Source: Nonomuraea jabiensis
GTDB lineage: Bacteria; Actinomycetota; Actinomycetes; Streptosporangiales; Streptosporangiaceae
Reading direction: 5' to 3'
NCBI RefSeq assembly: GCF_014204795.1
Contig: NZ_JACHMB010000001.1
Coordinates: 5,964,501-6,028,500 of the forward strand
DNA length: 64,000 nt
Part shown: positions 52,679 to 61,000 of the stretch, in pieces
Layout of the letters: the number at the start of each line of letters is the position of its first letter
How positions within the stretch are numbered: the first letter of the stretch is position 1
The notes under the pieces: model-generated
The model's input: the letters and a program-made list of their open reading frames with translations, nothing else
Databases searched by the model: none
What the model was told of the DNA's origin: nothing
Program-made: the position numbers and the translations under genes

Positions 52679-54010
52679 TCACTTGATGGTGGCGGGAGGC
52701 ACGTCCAGCGGGAGCGGGATGAGCGGGAGCTGGGAGGTCCTGGCCTGCGCGGGCGTGGTCCCGCACAAGGCCAGGAGCCCGTGCGCGCCGATCGCGTAGT
52801 CGATCGGGCTCGGAACGATCTGGCCGTTCTCGTCGATCTGCTGGTACTTCGTGCGGTTCACCCCGTACGACAGCTGGCGGTTGCCGTCCGGGCTGGACAG
52901 CGACTCCGTGCTCATCCCGAACACGCCCCCGCTGTGCCCCCAGAAGCGGCCGCATGGCGCGTCGACCGAGTAGATTCCGAGGCCGTAGTCGATCAGACCT
53001 CCGCCGGCCAGCACCGGCACCGTCTTCTGCATCTCGGCGAGCTGTGCGGCGCCGACGAGCTCGCCGCGCAGCAGCGCGCGGTAGAAGCGGTTGAGGTCGT
53101 CCATCGTGGACACGATCGCGCCTGCCGTCCCGCCCCACGACATGTTGTAGACGCTGTAGTCACGCGGCGGGTCGATGAGGCCGTACAGCGACTCGTACGC
53201 CTTGGAGTGCGGCCCCGGGATGACCGGGGTGCGCGGGAACGACGTGTGCCGCAGGCCCGCCTTGCGGATGACGTTGCGGGTGACGTACCGCTCGGCGTCC
53301 GTGCCCGTCACCTTCTCCAGGAGCAGGCCGGCCAGGATGTAGTTGGTGTTCGAGTACGACCCGGGGGTCGCTCCGGGCTCGCCGGTCGGGGCGGCGGCCA
53401 GGCCCAGCCCGGCCAGCTCCTTCGGGGTGAACGTGCGGAAGCGGTTGTCGTCCAGGCTCTTGCCCGATCCCTCCAGCAGCGACGGGAACGCCGGAGCGAT
53501 GTAGTCGCCGATGTGGCTGGTGTGGTTGAGCAGCATCCGTACGGTGATCCGCTGACCGCGGTCGCCGGGGACGAGGTCGGGGAGGTAGCGGCCGATCGGG
53601 GCGTCCAGGTCGATGGCGCCGCGCGCCACCTGCTGGAGGATGGCCACCGAGACGAACGTCTTGGTGATGCTGCCCACCCGGTGCACCATGTCGGGCCGTA
53701 CGGGGCGGCGCGTGTCGACATCGGCCACGCCGGACGCGCCCTGCCAGGTCTGACCCTGGTCGCGAACCTGCGAGTAGATGCCGTACATGCCCGCCTCGTG
53801 GACGGCGTCCAGGGTCTTCCGGAGCGCCTGCCGGTCCAGCCCGCCGTCCTGGCTCGTCCCGGTGGCGCTCGCCGTCCGCGCGGCGGCCGGTGCGGTGAGG
53901 GTCGCCGCGGCGAGCACGGCCCCCATCCCGGTCGCGAGGGCCAGCCGTCCGGCACGGCCCACGGTCGATAGCACTGTCCTGAATCGGAGGGATGTCATGC
54001 TCGTCAGCAT
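52679..54010 (-). CDS. secreted serine beta-lactamase/DD-peptidase-like hydrolase
   Basis: A 443-residue protein with a signal peptide and the class C/DD-peptidase motifs: S-x-x-K in RVGSITKTF, Y-x-N in SYSNTNYILAG and H-x-G in FWGHSGGVFG. It resembles Streptomyces R61-type D-alanyl-D-alanine carboxypeptidases and esterases. It probably acts on peptidoglycan peptides or esters outside the membrane. Methionine codons at 54010 and 53998 are both possible starts. Confidence 0.92.
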   Translation of the reverse strand: MLTSMTSLRFRTVLSTVGRAGRLALATGMGAVLAAATLTAPAAARTASATGTSQDGGLDRQALRKTLDAVHEAGMYGIYSQVRDQGQTWQGASGVADVDTRRPVRPDMVHRVGSITKTFVSVAILQQVARGAIDLDAPIGRYLPDLVPGDRGQRITVRMLLNHTSHIGDYIAPAFPSLLEGSGKSLDDNRFRTFTPKELAGLGLAAAPTGEPGATPGSYSNTNYILAGLLLEKVTGTDAERYVTRNVIRKAGLRHTSFPRTPVIPGPHSKAYESLYGLIDPPRDYSVYNMSWGGTAGAIVSTMDDLNRFYRALLRGELVGAAQLAEMQKTVPVLAGGGLIDYGLGIYSVDAPCGRFWGHSGGVFGMSTESLSSPDGNRQLSYGVNRTKYQQIDENGQIVPSPIDYAIGAHGLLALCGTTPAQARTSQLPLIPLPLDVPPATIK

Positions 54011-54117
54011 GATCGAGCCGGGCTCGTGAGGTTAGTCCGCTGTGTCACCGGGTCCCCATGACACAGGTCATCCCGAACCCATGACATCCTCGGCCTCACG
54101 GGTGAGGTGCCTGGCGG

Positions 54118-54691
54118 CTGCCGGACGACAACACCTGGTCGTGGGAGGAGGCCGCAGGGCGTCACGCCGTCGCCGTCGGTCACCATCGAGCGGGCCGGCG
54201 GCTCGCTCGACCAGTCGGGCACGGCCATGAACGCCTCGGTCTTCGCCACCTGGTGGAGCACCCAGCTCAGCTCGCTGACCACGGCGAGCGGCGCCAGGCT
54301 GAAGCTGCTCAGGCTCCCCGGCGAGTCGCAGGCCAAGTCGCCCGGCGCGTACTTCAAGTCCTCGATGTACTGGTCGATCTCGGCGCGCAGCAAGCACCCG
54401 GCCGAGGCCGCGCTGTTCGTGGACTTCCTGGCCAACAGCCAGGAGGCGGCCGACATCCTGCTGACCGACCGCGGCGTCCCCGCGAAGCTCACTGAAACGG
54501 ACAAAGCCGCAGCGGAGTACCTGGACACCGCCAAAGTCGGGCAAGCCCCTAGAGTGACCCCGAACGGCGCCAGCGATCTCGAAGCCATCATCAAACGGCA
54601 CACGGAAGAGGTGCTGTTCGACCGGGAGACCCCGGAGCAGGCGGCCAGGTCGTTCATCACGGAACTGCAGGCCGAGATCGACGGCGCCTGA
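54118..54691 (+). pseudogene. ABC sugar-binding protein remnant
   Basis: A snippet LPDDNTWSWEEAA in one frame, typical of the middle of sugar-binding proteins, is joined by a frameshift/deletion to the C-terminal half in another frame: SVFATWWSTQLSSLTTASGA, AKSPGAYFKSSMYWSISARS, HPAEAALFVDFLANSQEAAD and TPEQAARSFITELQAEID. The N-terminal half, including any lipoprotein signal, is missing. It lies directly before an intact Gfo/Idh/MocA gene. Confidence 0.7.
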
Positions 54692-54716
54692 CAGACCCCC
54701 ACAGAGGAGCAACATC

Positions 54717-55814
54717 TTGAGTCAACGGAACTACCGGGCCGCGATCGTCGGGACCGGCGCGATCGCACACGCGCACGCGCAGGCCCTGCTCGGGTCGGGG
54801 CGGGCCGAGCTCGTGGCGGTGGCGGACGTGGACGCCCGCCGGGCGGCCGAGTTCGCCGGGAAGTACGGCGGGCCCAGCACCCACGCGGGCCTGGACGACC
54901 TGCTGCGGGAGGAGCAGGTGGACGTCGTCCACCTGTGCACGCCGCCTCAGCTGCACGCCCCGCTGGCCATCGCGTGCCTGGAGGCCGGGGTCACGGCGCT
55001 GGTGGAGAAGCCGCCGACGCTCTCGCTCGCGGAGTTCGACGCGGTGATCGAGGCGGAGCGCCGCTCGACGGCGCACGTCGCGACCGTCCTGCAGCACCGC
55101 TTCGGGGCGGGCGCGCTGCGGCTGCGCCGCCTGCAGGAGGCCGGCGAGCTGGGTCGGCCGCTGCTGGCCACCTGCAACACCCAGTGGTACCGCGACGAGG
55201 CCTACTACGCGGTGCCGTGGCGCGGCACGTGGGAGTCGGAGGGCGGCGGCCCGACGATGGGGCACGGCATCCACCAGTTCGACCTGCTGTTCTCGGTGCT
55301 CGGCCCGTGGCGGGAGGTCACGGCCGTGGCCGCCCGCCAGGCGCGCCCGGTGGACACCGAGGACGTGTCGCTGGCGCTGGTGACGTTCGAGAACGGCGCC
55401 GTGGCCACGATCGTCAACTCCGTCGTGTCCCCGCGGCAGACCTCTCAGCTCCGTTTCGACTACGAGCGCGCCACCGTCGAGGTGGAGCACCTGTACGGCT
55501 ACACCGACGACGACTGGACCGTGACCCCGGCGCCGGGCCAGGAGGGCGTGTCGGAGCTGTGGGCGGAAGGCCGCACGACCACGTCCAGCGGCCACGACGG
55601 CTGGCTCGCCGCCGTCTTCGACGCGCTCGACCGGGGCGAGGCGCCTCCGGTCACCGCCGAGGACACCCGCCGGACGATGGAGTTCATCGCCGCGCTGTAC
55701 GCCTCCGCCTTCACCGGCGAACGCGTGCAGGCCGGACAGATCGCTGCTGACAGCCCGTTCGCCCGGCGCATGGACGGCACGGGCGCCCCCTGGGAGAAGG
55801 TGAGGAACCCGTGA
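54717..55814 (+). CDS. Gfo/Idh/MocA-family oxidoreductase
   Basis: A 365-residue sugar dehydrogenase-type protein. It has a Rossmann motif AAIVGTGAIAHAHAQALLGS, the family EKP motif ALVEKPPTLS (~residues 99-103), and a C-terminal alpha/beta domain with GGGPTMGHGIHQFDLLFSVLG. The TTG start at 54717 has GAGGAGC upstream. It oxidises a sugar or inositol derivative with NAD(P). It is the only apparently intact gene of a decayed sugar-catabolism cluster. Its end overlaps the start of a DUF6807 remnant. Confidence 0.92.
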   Translation: MSQRNYRAAIVGTGAIAHAHAQALLGSGRAELVAVADVDARRAAEFAGKYGGPSTHAGLDDLLREEQVDVVHLCTPPQLHAPLAIACLEAGVTALVEKPPTLSLAEFDAVIEAERRSTAHVATVLQHRFGAGALRLRRLQEAGELGRPLLATCNTQWYRDEAYYAVPWRGTWESEGGGPTMGHGIHQFDLLFSVLGPWREVTAVAARQARPVDTEDVSLALVTFENGAVATIVNSVVSPRQTSQLRFDYERATVEVEHLYGYTDDDWTVTPAPGQEGVSELWAEGRTTTSSGHDGWLAAVFDALDRGEAPPVTAEDTRRTMEFIAALYASAFTGERVQAGQIAADSPFARRMDGTGAPWEKVRNP

Positions 55815-56192
55815 CCCCGCAGGCCACCCACGCGCTCGGCCGGTCGGTGACCGTCGCGGCCGGCGGCGTCGAGCTGTTCACCTACGTCTACAGCCCCGAC
55901 ACGCCGGTGCTGGAGTCGCCCAAGCCGTAACTGCACCCTCTGCGGCCGGCCGGTGTCGCTGTTCCGGCCGCACGACCACGTCTGGCACAAGGGCATCGCC
56001 TGGTCGCTGCCGCACGTCGGGGAGCACAACTTCTGGGGCGGGCCGACGTACGTGCACGGCCGGTTCTACGTGCAGCTCGACAACAACGGCAGCGCCACGC
56101 ACCTCCGGTACGCGGTCGTGATCGCCGGCGGCGACCGCGGCGAGGAGGGCATGGAGCTGCTGGCCAAGCAGGGGAGGGCGGCGCTGGCATGA
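55811..56192 (+). pseudogene. DUF6807 (PmoA-like) remnant
   Basis: The GTG at 55811 opens ALGRSVTVAAGGVELFTYVY, then SPDTPVLESPKP and a TAA at 55928-55930 where a Tyr codon is expected. After a frameshift the family core resumes: SLFRPHDHVWHKGIAWSLPH, NFWGGPTYV. It then shows an internal deletion before RYAVVIAGGDRGEEGMELLA. The gene has a nonsense change, a frameshift and a deletion. DUF6807 proteins often accompany Gfo/Idh/MocA enzymes. Confidence 0.65.
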
Positions 56193-56445
56193 CGTTCCCC
56201 GGAGGCACGTCCGTCAGCCGCCTGTCGGTCTACTCGGGCAGCCCGTGCGCCGACGGCCTGGAGGGCGACACGCCGCATAGCGCCGGGACGACGGCTGGTG
56301 GAGCGGGGGCTGGCGGACGTGGAGGCGGTGTTCGCGGTCAACGACGTGATGGTGATCGGCGCCCTGACGGCCTTCCGCGACCGTACGACGAGGGCGGGGA
56401 CGACGTGCGGCTCCCGGCCCGCGTCGTCCTGCGCCAGAGCACGCC
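56189..56445 (+). pseudogene. cupin and LacI-regulator remnants
   Basis: VSRLSVYSGSPCADGLEGDT then PHS, from the ATG at 56189, resembles the start of a sugar-locus cupin. It breaks off after ~30 codons. It is followed by GLADVEAVFAVNDVMVIGAL then TAF in another frame, and by DVRLPARVVLRQST in a third, both pieces of a LacI-family effector domain. Confidence 0.5.
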
Positions 56446-56452
56446 CGCTACC

Positions 56453-56497
56453 ACTTTCCTATAAGGAAAGTGGATGGTACTTTCCTTATAGGAAAGT
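56453..56497. promoter_or_regulatory. twin ACTTTCC-GGAAAGT operators
   Basis: Two perfect 19-bp palindromes, ACTTTCCTATAAGGAAAGT (56453-56471) and ACTTTCCTTATAGGAAAGT (56479-56497), are centred 26 bp apart. Their centres contain TATA-like sequence that could be the -10. They lie 21 bp before the small membrane protein gene whose partner encodes a winged-helix regulator, so autoregulation is likely. Confidence 0.7.
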
Positions 56498-56517
56498 AGT
56501 CGACCACGGGGTGGCAC

Positions 56518-56997
56518 ATGAATCCGCAGGACGCCCAGGCTTCGCTTGATCAGATCCGCGCCTTCCAGGACAGGACCCGCGAGGAGATGGTCCGCAAGAT
56601 CTTCCCCTGGCCTTTTGTGATCGTCTCGGCGCTCGGGCTCTTCGCCGTGTTCGCGTCGATCGATCTCGGGCAGCCTTGGGACTCCCTCGCTCGGGGGCTC
56701 GGGCTCGCGGTGTTCATGGCCTCGGGACTCCTGCACGCGTTCCGGATCACCGTCCTCCCGAGGCCCACGGCCCTGATGATCGCGATCCTCATCGGCATCA
56801 CGCCCGTTCACTTCGTGGCCTTCGTCATCGGCCGGGTCGCCGGCTTCTCCTTGTTCGGTCTGCCGGCGCACGGATTCCTGTCGCAGGCCATGGTCGGGGG
56901 CGCCCTGGCGGCCTTGGTGTACATTGCGATCATGCCCTTGGTCAGCAGGATCATCGCGTGGATTGCGCTGCGGGGTCATGGATCCACAGTTCGATGA
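56518..56997 (+). CDS. small four-helix membrane protein
   Basis: A 159-residue protein with a soluble N-terminal helix (MNPQDAQASLDQIRAFQDRT, then REEMVRKIFPW) and four membrane segments. The pattern is common for membrane proteins paired with small winged-helix repressors in actinomycetes. The function is unknown. The 3' end overlaps the regulator start by 20 bp. Confidence 0.8.
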   Translation: MNPQDAQASLDQIRAFQDRTREEMVRKIFPWPFVIVSALGLFAVFASIDLGQPWDSLARGLGLAVFMASGLLHAFRITVLPRPTALMIAILIGITPVHFVAFVIGRVAGFSLFGLPAHGFLSQAMVGGALAALVYIAIMPLVSRIIAWIALRGHGSTVR

Positions 56998-57295
56998 GTT
57001 CCTGCACGTGCCCGCGCGGCTGTCGGTGGTCGCGGTGCTGGCGCCGGCCGACTGGGTCGACTTCGGCTTCGTGCGGGACACGATCGGCACCAGCGACTCG
57101 GCGCTGTCCAAGCAGGTCTCCGCGCTGGCCGGCGCCGGGTACGTGGAGGTGCGCAAGGGGCAGGACAAGCGGGCGCGGCGCACGTACGTGCGGCTGACCC
57201 CCGAGGGGCGGCTGGCGTTCCAGCGGCACGCGGCGGCGCTGGAGCGGATCGTCGCGCTCTCCCGGATGCCCCCGCCGGAGGGGCCGCCGCCCTAG
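56978..57295 (+). CDS. small winged-helix transcriptional regulator
   Basis: A 105-residue MarR/HTH_34-type regulator: QFDEFLHVPARLSVVAVLAP, then IGTSDSALSKQVSALAGAGY (recognition helix) and wing VEVRKGQDKRARRTYVRLTP. It has almost nothing beyond the DNA-binding fold. It probably binds the twin palindromes upstream of its operon. Confidence 0.88.
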   Translation: MDPQFDEFLHVPARLSVVAVLAPADWVDFGFVRDTIGTSDSALSKQVSALAGAGYVEVRKGQDKRARRTYVRLTPEGRLAFQRHAAALERIVALSRMPPPEGPPP

Positions 57296-57344
57296 TGACC
57301 GGGCGAAAAGGACGTGCGGGACGGCCGCTCGCCGGGGCACGATC

Positions 57345-58073
57345 ATGATCATGGGCTACGAGGAGCTGATCCGCGACGCGCTGGCCACGCCGTTCGAGGG
57401 ATGGGACTGGGCGGTGTTCCGCGGCCGGATGACCACGGCCGACGACCTGCCCTGGGACTACGAGCGGCTGGTGCGCGACCGGCTACCGCATACGCCGTCC
57501 CTGCTCGACCTGGGCACCGGAGGGGGCGAGCTGCTGGCGTCCCTGACGCCGCTCCCGCCGCGTACCGCCGCCACCGAGGGCTACCCGCCGAACCTCCCGA
57601 TCGCCCGGGACCGCCTGGAGCCGCTGGGCGTCGAGGTGGCCGAGTCGGCCGGGTGCTTCCCCGACGGATCGTTCGAGCTGATCGTCAACCGGCACGAGTC
57701 GTACGACCCGCACGAGATCCGCCGCCTCCTGGCCGAGGGTGGCACGTTCGTCACCCAGCAGGTGGCCGGGCGCGACCTGGAGGAGCTCAACGCGGCGCTG
57801 GGCGGCCCGCCGCACGAGGACCGCGCCTGGGACCTCGCCACCGCGGCCGCCGCGCTCGACGCCGCCGGACTCGAGGTCACCTGGAGCGCGGAGGCCGGCT
57901 ACCCCGTCGAGTTCCACGACGTCGGAGCGCTCGTGCTGTACCTGCGGGTCGTCTCCTGGCAGGTCCCGGGCTTCGAGGTCGAGGCGTACGAGGACCGCCT
58001 CCGCGCCCTGCACGATGACATGCCGCTCAGAGCGACCGCCCGCCGATTCGCCCTGACGGCCCGGCGCGGCTAA
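57345..58073 (+). CDS. class I SAM-dependent methyltransferase
   Basis: A 242-residue protein with SAM motif I SLLDLGTGGGELLASL (~residue 51), an acidic residue at the end of beta2 (ATEGY), and FELIVNRHESYDPHEI (beta4). The substrate is unknown. Starts at 57345 or 57351 are equivalent. Confidence 0.85.
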   Translation: MIMGYEELIRDALATPFEGWDWAVFRGRMTTADDLPWDYERLVRDRLPHTPSLLDLGTGGGELLASLTPLPPRTAATEGYPPNLPIARDRLEPLGVEVAESAGCFPDGSFELIVNRHESYDPHEIRRLLAEGGTFVTQQVAGRDLEELNAALGGPPHEDRAWDLATAAAALDAAGLEVTWSAEAGYPVEFHDVGALVLYLRVVSWQVPGFEVEAYEDRLRALHDDMPLRATARRFALTARRG

Positions 58074-58238
58074 CGGTCGAGCTGGGGCGGCGGCGTTCTT
58101 CAGCGTGTTGACGAGGTCGACGACGGGGGCGAAGGGGCCGTGGACCTCCCGGTATGACACCTCAAGCTCCTTGCCGCCGCGCTCCAGCAGGCCGAAGCAG
58201 CCGTCGGCCGGCGCGGCATTCTGCTCGAAGTCGGGCAT
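58074..58238 (-). other. possible small minus-strand ORF or fragment
   Basis: A frame starting ATG 58238 reads MPDFEQNAAPADGCFGLLER, then GGKELEVSYREVHGPFAPVV and DLVNTLKNAA. It looks protein-like for ~50 codons. It then continues antisense through the methyltransferase gene with no natural end. It may be a broken gene; no family is recognised. Confidence 0.25.
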
Positions 58239-58330
58239 TGGTCAGATCAACGAAACTCCGCACGCTTCAACTTTTTCCGAAATGGCGGGGCTCCCCCGTA
58301 CTCTCCCGTCGCAGAGACCCGGGAGGTACG

Positions 58331-58747
58331 GTGAACGACTTCGACCCCGAAGAGCTGGAACGGATCACCGCGCGGGCGGAGGACATGCTGGCCCGCGTGG
58401 AGGAGCTCAGGAGCGAGATCGACGTGGTCGTCGGCCGCGGCGAGGCGGCGGACGGCCAGGTACGCGTGACCGCCGGCGCGTCGGGCCGGCTCATGGACGT
58501 CGTCCTCGCGCCACGGGCCATGCGCCTGGACAGCCAGAAGCTGGCCGAGGCCGTGCTGCGGGCCGCGCAGGAGGCCCAGGACGACGTCGCCGCCAAGGTC
58601 GACGCCGTCATGGCGGAGACGCTGGGCGGCGCGCTGCCCGGCAGGGAACTGCTCGACGAGCAGTTCGGCAGCGTGCTGGAGTCGTTCGAGTCGTCCATGG
58701 ACGAGCGGTTGCGGGCCATCGACGACCGGACGCGCGACAGCCGGTGA
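58331..58747 (+). CDS. YbaB/EbfC-family DNA-binding-like protein
   Basis: A 138-residue protein from GTG 58331 (GGGAGG upstream). An N-terminal coiled coil (EELERITARAEDMLARVEEL) leads to the YbaB-like beta sheet and helix (GEAADGQVRVTAGASGRLMD, SQKLAEAVLRAAQEAQDDVA) and an acidic tail. Actinobacterial paralogues of this type are common near secretion or cell-surface loci. It is probably dimeric; DNA binding is only inferred from the family. Confidence 0.8.
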   Translation: MNDFDPEELERITARAEDMLARVEELRSEIDVVVGRGEAADGQVRVTAGASGRLMDVVLAPRAMRLDSQKLAEAVLRAAQEAQDDVAAKVDAVMAETLGGALPGRELLDEQFGSVLESFESSMDERLRAIDDRTRDSR

Positions 58748-58784
58748 TCGGACACTTCCAGGTTATTTGAAGGAACCTCGCGAT

Positions 58785-58813
58785 CCGCGGACGCCACCCT
58801 AGGGTGTCCGCGG
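58785..58813 (+). terminator. hairpin between YbaB-like and FN3 genes
   Basis: CCGCGGAC (58785-58792) pairs with GTCCGCGG (58806-58813), with inner ACCCT/AGGGT also able to pair. It lies 37 bp after the YbaB-like stop and 27 bp before the next start, so it may terminate or act in the next leader. Confidence 0.5.
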
Positions 58814-58840
58814 GCACGTACACGTACGGGATGTGAGTCG

Positions 58841-61000
58841 GTGGCCATTCGGTGGCGGAACGCGGTGGGGCGGCGGGCGGCGGGAATCGTCGCGGGCGCC
58901 CTCGTCGCCGTGCTGGTCGGCGTCGGCCTGTTCCTGGGCCAGGGCGTCTCCAGCGCCCGCCCCAAGCTCTCCGATGTCGGGGCGTGGCTCGGCAGCGCGC
59001 TCAACGGCGAGGTGGTGCACGCCAACGGCCTGTCCGGACAGCTGGACGGCCGCGTGGACCTGGCCTCCGCCGAGGGTGAGCCGCTCAAGGTGGTGCAGGA
59101 CGGCAACAACGTGCTCGTCATGGACTCCACGGGCAAGGTCGGCCGCATCGACCCGACCCAGCTCGAGGTCGCCCAGACCAACACGCTCGGCGCGGGCGGC
59201 ATGCAGATCGTGATGGGCGGCGGGAAGGCGTACGGGATCGACCCGCGGGCCGGCACCGTCCAGCAGCTCGACCCGCTGACGGTGAGCACGATCGGCTCCC
59301 CGCTCACCCTCAAGGCGCCGCTCGGGCAGGCCGGCCTCGGCAAGGACGGCACGCTGTGGGTGCCGGTGCCCGAGGAGGGCACGCTCGTCCAGGTGCAGGA
59401 CGGCCGGCAGGTCAAGGCCGTGACGGTCGGCGAGCCCGGCGACCCGCTCACCCTGACGCTCGCCAACGGCGCCCCGCTGGTCACGAACTCCGCCGCCGCC
59501 TCCGCCATGCTGATCGGCCCGGCGGGCACCCGGCTGCAGGTGTCCCTGCCCAGCACGGTGACGGGCGCGGGCGGCGGCGGCCTGCTGGTCCCGCCGGTGG
59601 CCGAGAGCCAGATCGTGCCGATCCTGGAGCCCAGGAAGGGCGCGCTCGTCCTGGTCGACACCGCCGGCGGCGGGCTGACCACGGTCTCGGTGAAGGGCGG
59701 CAAGCTGGGGGCGCCGCAGGCGCTCGGGCGGCGCGTCTACATCGCCGACGAGAGCACGGGCCGGCTCATCGTGTACGACACGGTGGCCAAGGCGTTCGAG
59801 CCCGAGAAGGTCGTCACGGGCAAGGCGGGGCCGCTGGAGGTGTTCGTCAAGGACGGGCTGCTCTGGGTGAACGACCAGTTCAGCGAGACCGCCCTGGTCA
59901 TCGAGCAGGACGGCAGGGGGCACCGGGTCGGCAAGTACGACGAGGCGCTCGGCCAGAAGGACACGCCGACGCCGCTGCCGATCCCCACCTCGATGCCCAC
60001 GGTGGTGCAGCCGACCCTGGTGCCCACCCGCTCGACCAAGCAGCCCACCGGGAAGCCGACGTCCGTGCCGACGAAGACGAAGACGGCCGTGCCGACGGTG
60101 ACCGTGACGAAGACCCCCACCTCGACCCCCACTCCTTCGGACACCCCGACCCCGACGCCCACCCCCACGCCGACCCAGACGCCTGATCCGCCGGGATCGG
60201 TGACGGCCAAGTCGGGGCCCGGCTGGATGGAGGTCACCTTCACGCCCTCCCGCCAGGGCACCGTCAAGGGCTACTCCCTCAAGGGCGCGTCCGGCGCCGC
60301 CGACGTCACGCCGTCGCGGGTGCAGCCCGACGGGCCGTACCAGTTCCGGGTGAACGGCGGCCGGTGCGACCAGGAGTACACGTTCCGGGTGGTCGCCGAG
60401 TGGTCCGGCGGCGAGGTGGAGTCGCAGTCGTCGGTGCCCGTGCGCCCGTGCGTCGCGCCGGGCCGGCCGTCCGGCTTCACCGCCAAGGGCAAGAACCACG
60501 GCGCCGACCTGACCTGGTCCGCCCCGGAGAACGCGCGGGACGGCGGCGTCACGTACACGCTGGACGGGCCCGGCAGCCACCCCGGCTCGCCCGACGGCAC
60601 CAGCGCCGAGGTCACCGGGCTCAAGAACGGCCAGTCCTACACCTGGACGCTGCGGGCCAAGAACGCGGCGGGCGAGAGCGAGGAGCGCGCGGAGGCCACG
60701 GCCGACCTGCGTCCGCCGCCCGCCCAGTTCAGGAACGCCAACAACAACGACCGGGACACCCTGATCCGCTCCGGGCCCAGCGCCGGCGCCGAGGCGGGAC
60801 GCATCCCCAAGGGCGTGTACATCACGATGACCGTGCTCTGCCAGCAGAAGGGCGCCGCCTACACCGACACGGACACGGGCATGAGCAGCGACGTCTGGAA
60901 CAAGGTGGAGTCCGCCAACGGCAACGGGTGGCTCAACGACGTGCTGATGGACACCCCGAAGGGGGGCTTCCCCGCGGCCCCGCTCTGGGAGTGCGAATGA
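58841..61000 (+). CDS. membrane-anchored beta-propeller/fibronectin-III protein
   Basis: A 719-residue protein. It has one N-terminal membrane helix (~residues 12-36), a beta-propeller-like region (~60-375: VVQDGNNVLVMDSTGKVGRI, GLLWVNDQFSETALVIEQDG), and a Thr/Pro spacer (~380-445: TPTPSDTPTPTPTPTPTQTP). Two fibronectin-III domains (~448-545 and 550-625) follow, then a C-terminal SH3-like module with Cys. Such proteins sit before DUF58 and TgpA-type genes in actinomycetes. It is probably a wall-facing scaffold. It overlaps the DUF58 gene by 4 bp. Confidence 0.88.
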   Translation: MAIRWRNAVGRRAAGIVAGALVAVLVGVGLFLGQGVSSARPKLSDVGAWLGSALNGEVVHANGLSGQLDGRVDLASAEGEPLKVVQDGNNVLVMDSTGKVGRIDPTQLEVAQTNTLGAGGMQIVMGGGKAYGIDPRAGTVQQLDPLTVSTIGSPLTLKAPLGQAGLGKDGTLWVPVPEEGTLVQVQDGRQVKAVTVGEPGDPLTLTLANGAPLVTNSAAASAMLIGPAGTRLQVSLPSTVTGAGGGGLLVPPVAESQIVPILEPRKGALVLVDTAGGGLTTVSVKGGKLGAPQALGRRVYIADESTGRLIVYDTVAKAFEPEKVVTGKAGPLEVFVKDGLLWVNDQFSETALVIEQDGRGHRVGKYDEALGQKDTPTPLPIPTSMPTVVQPTLVPTRSTKQPTGKPTSVPTKTKTAVPTVTVTKTPTSTPTPSDTPTPTPTPTPTQTPDPPGSVTAKSGPGWMEVTFTPSRQGTVKGYSLKGASGAADVTPSRVQPDGPYQFRVNGGRCDQEYTFRVVAEWSGGEVESQSSVPVRPCVAPGRPSGFTAKGKNHGADLTWSAPENARDGGVTYTLDGPGSHPGSPDGTSAEVTGLKNGQSYTWTLRAKNAAGESEERAEATADLRPPPAQFRNANNNDRDTLIRSGPSAGAEAGRIPKGVYITMTVLCQQKGAAYTDTDTGMSSDVWNKVESANGNGWLNDVLMDTPKGGFPAAPLWECE

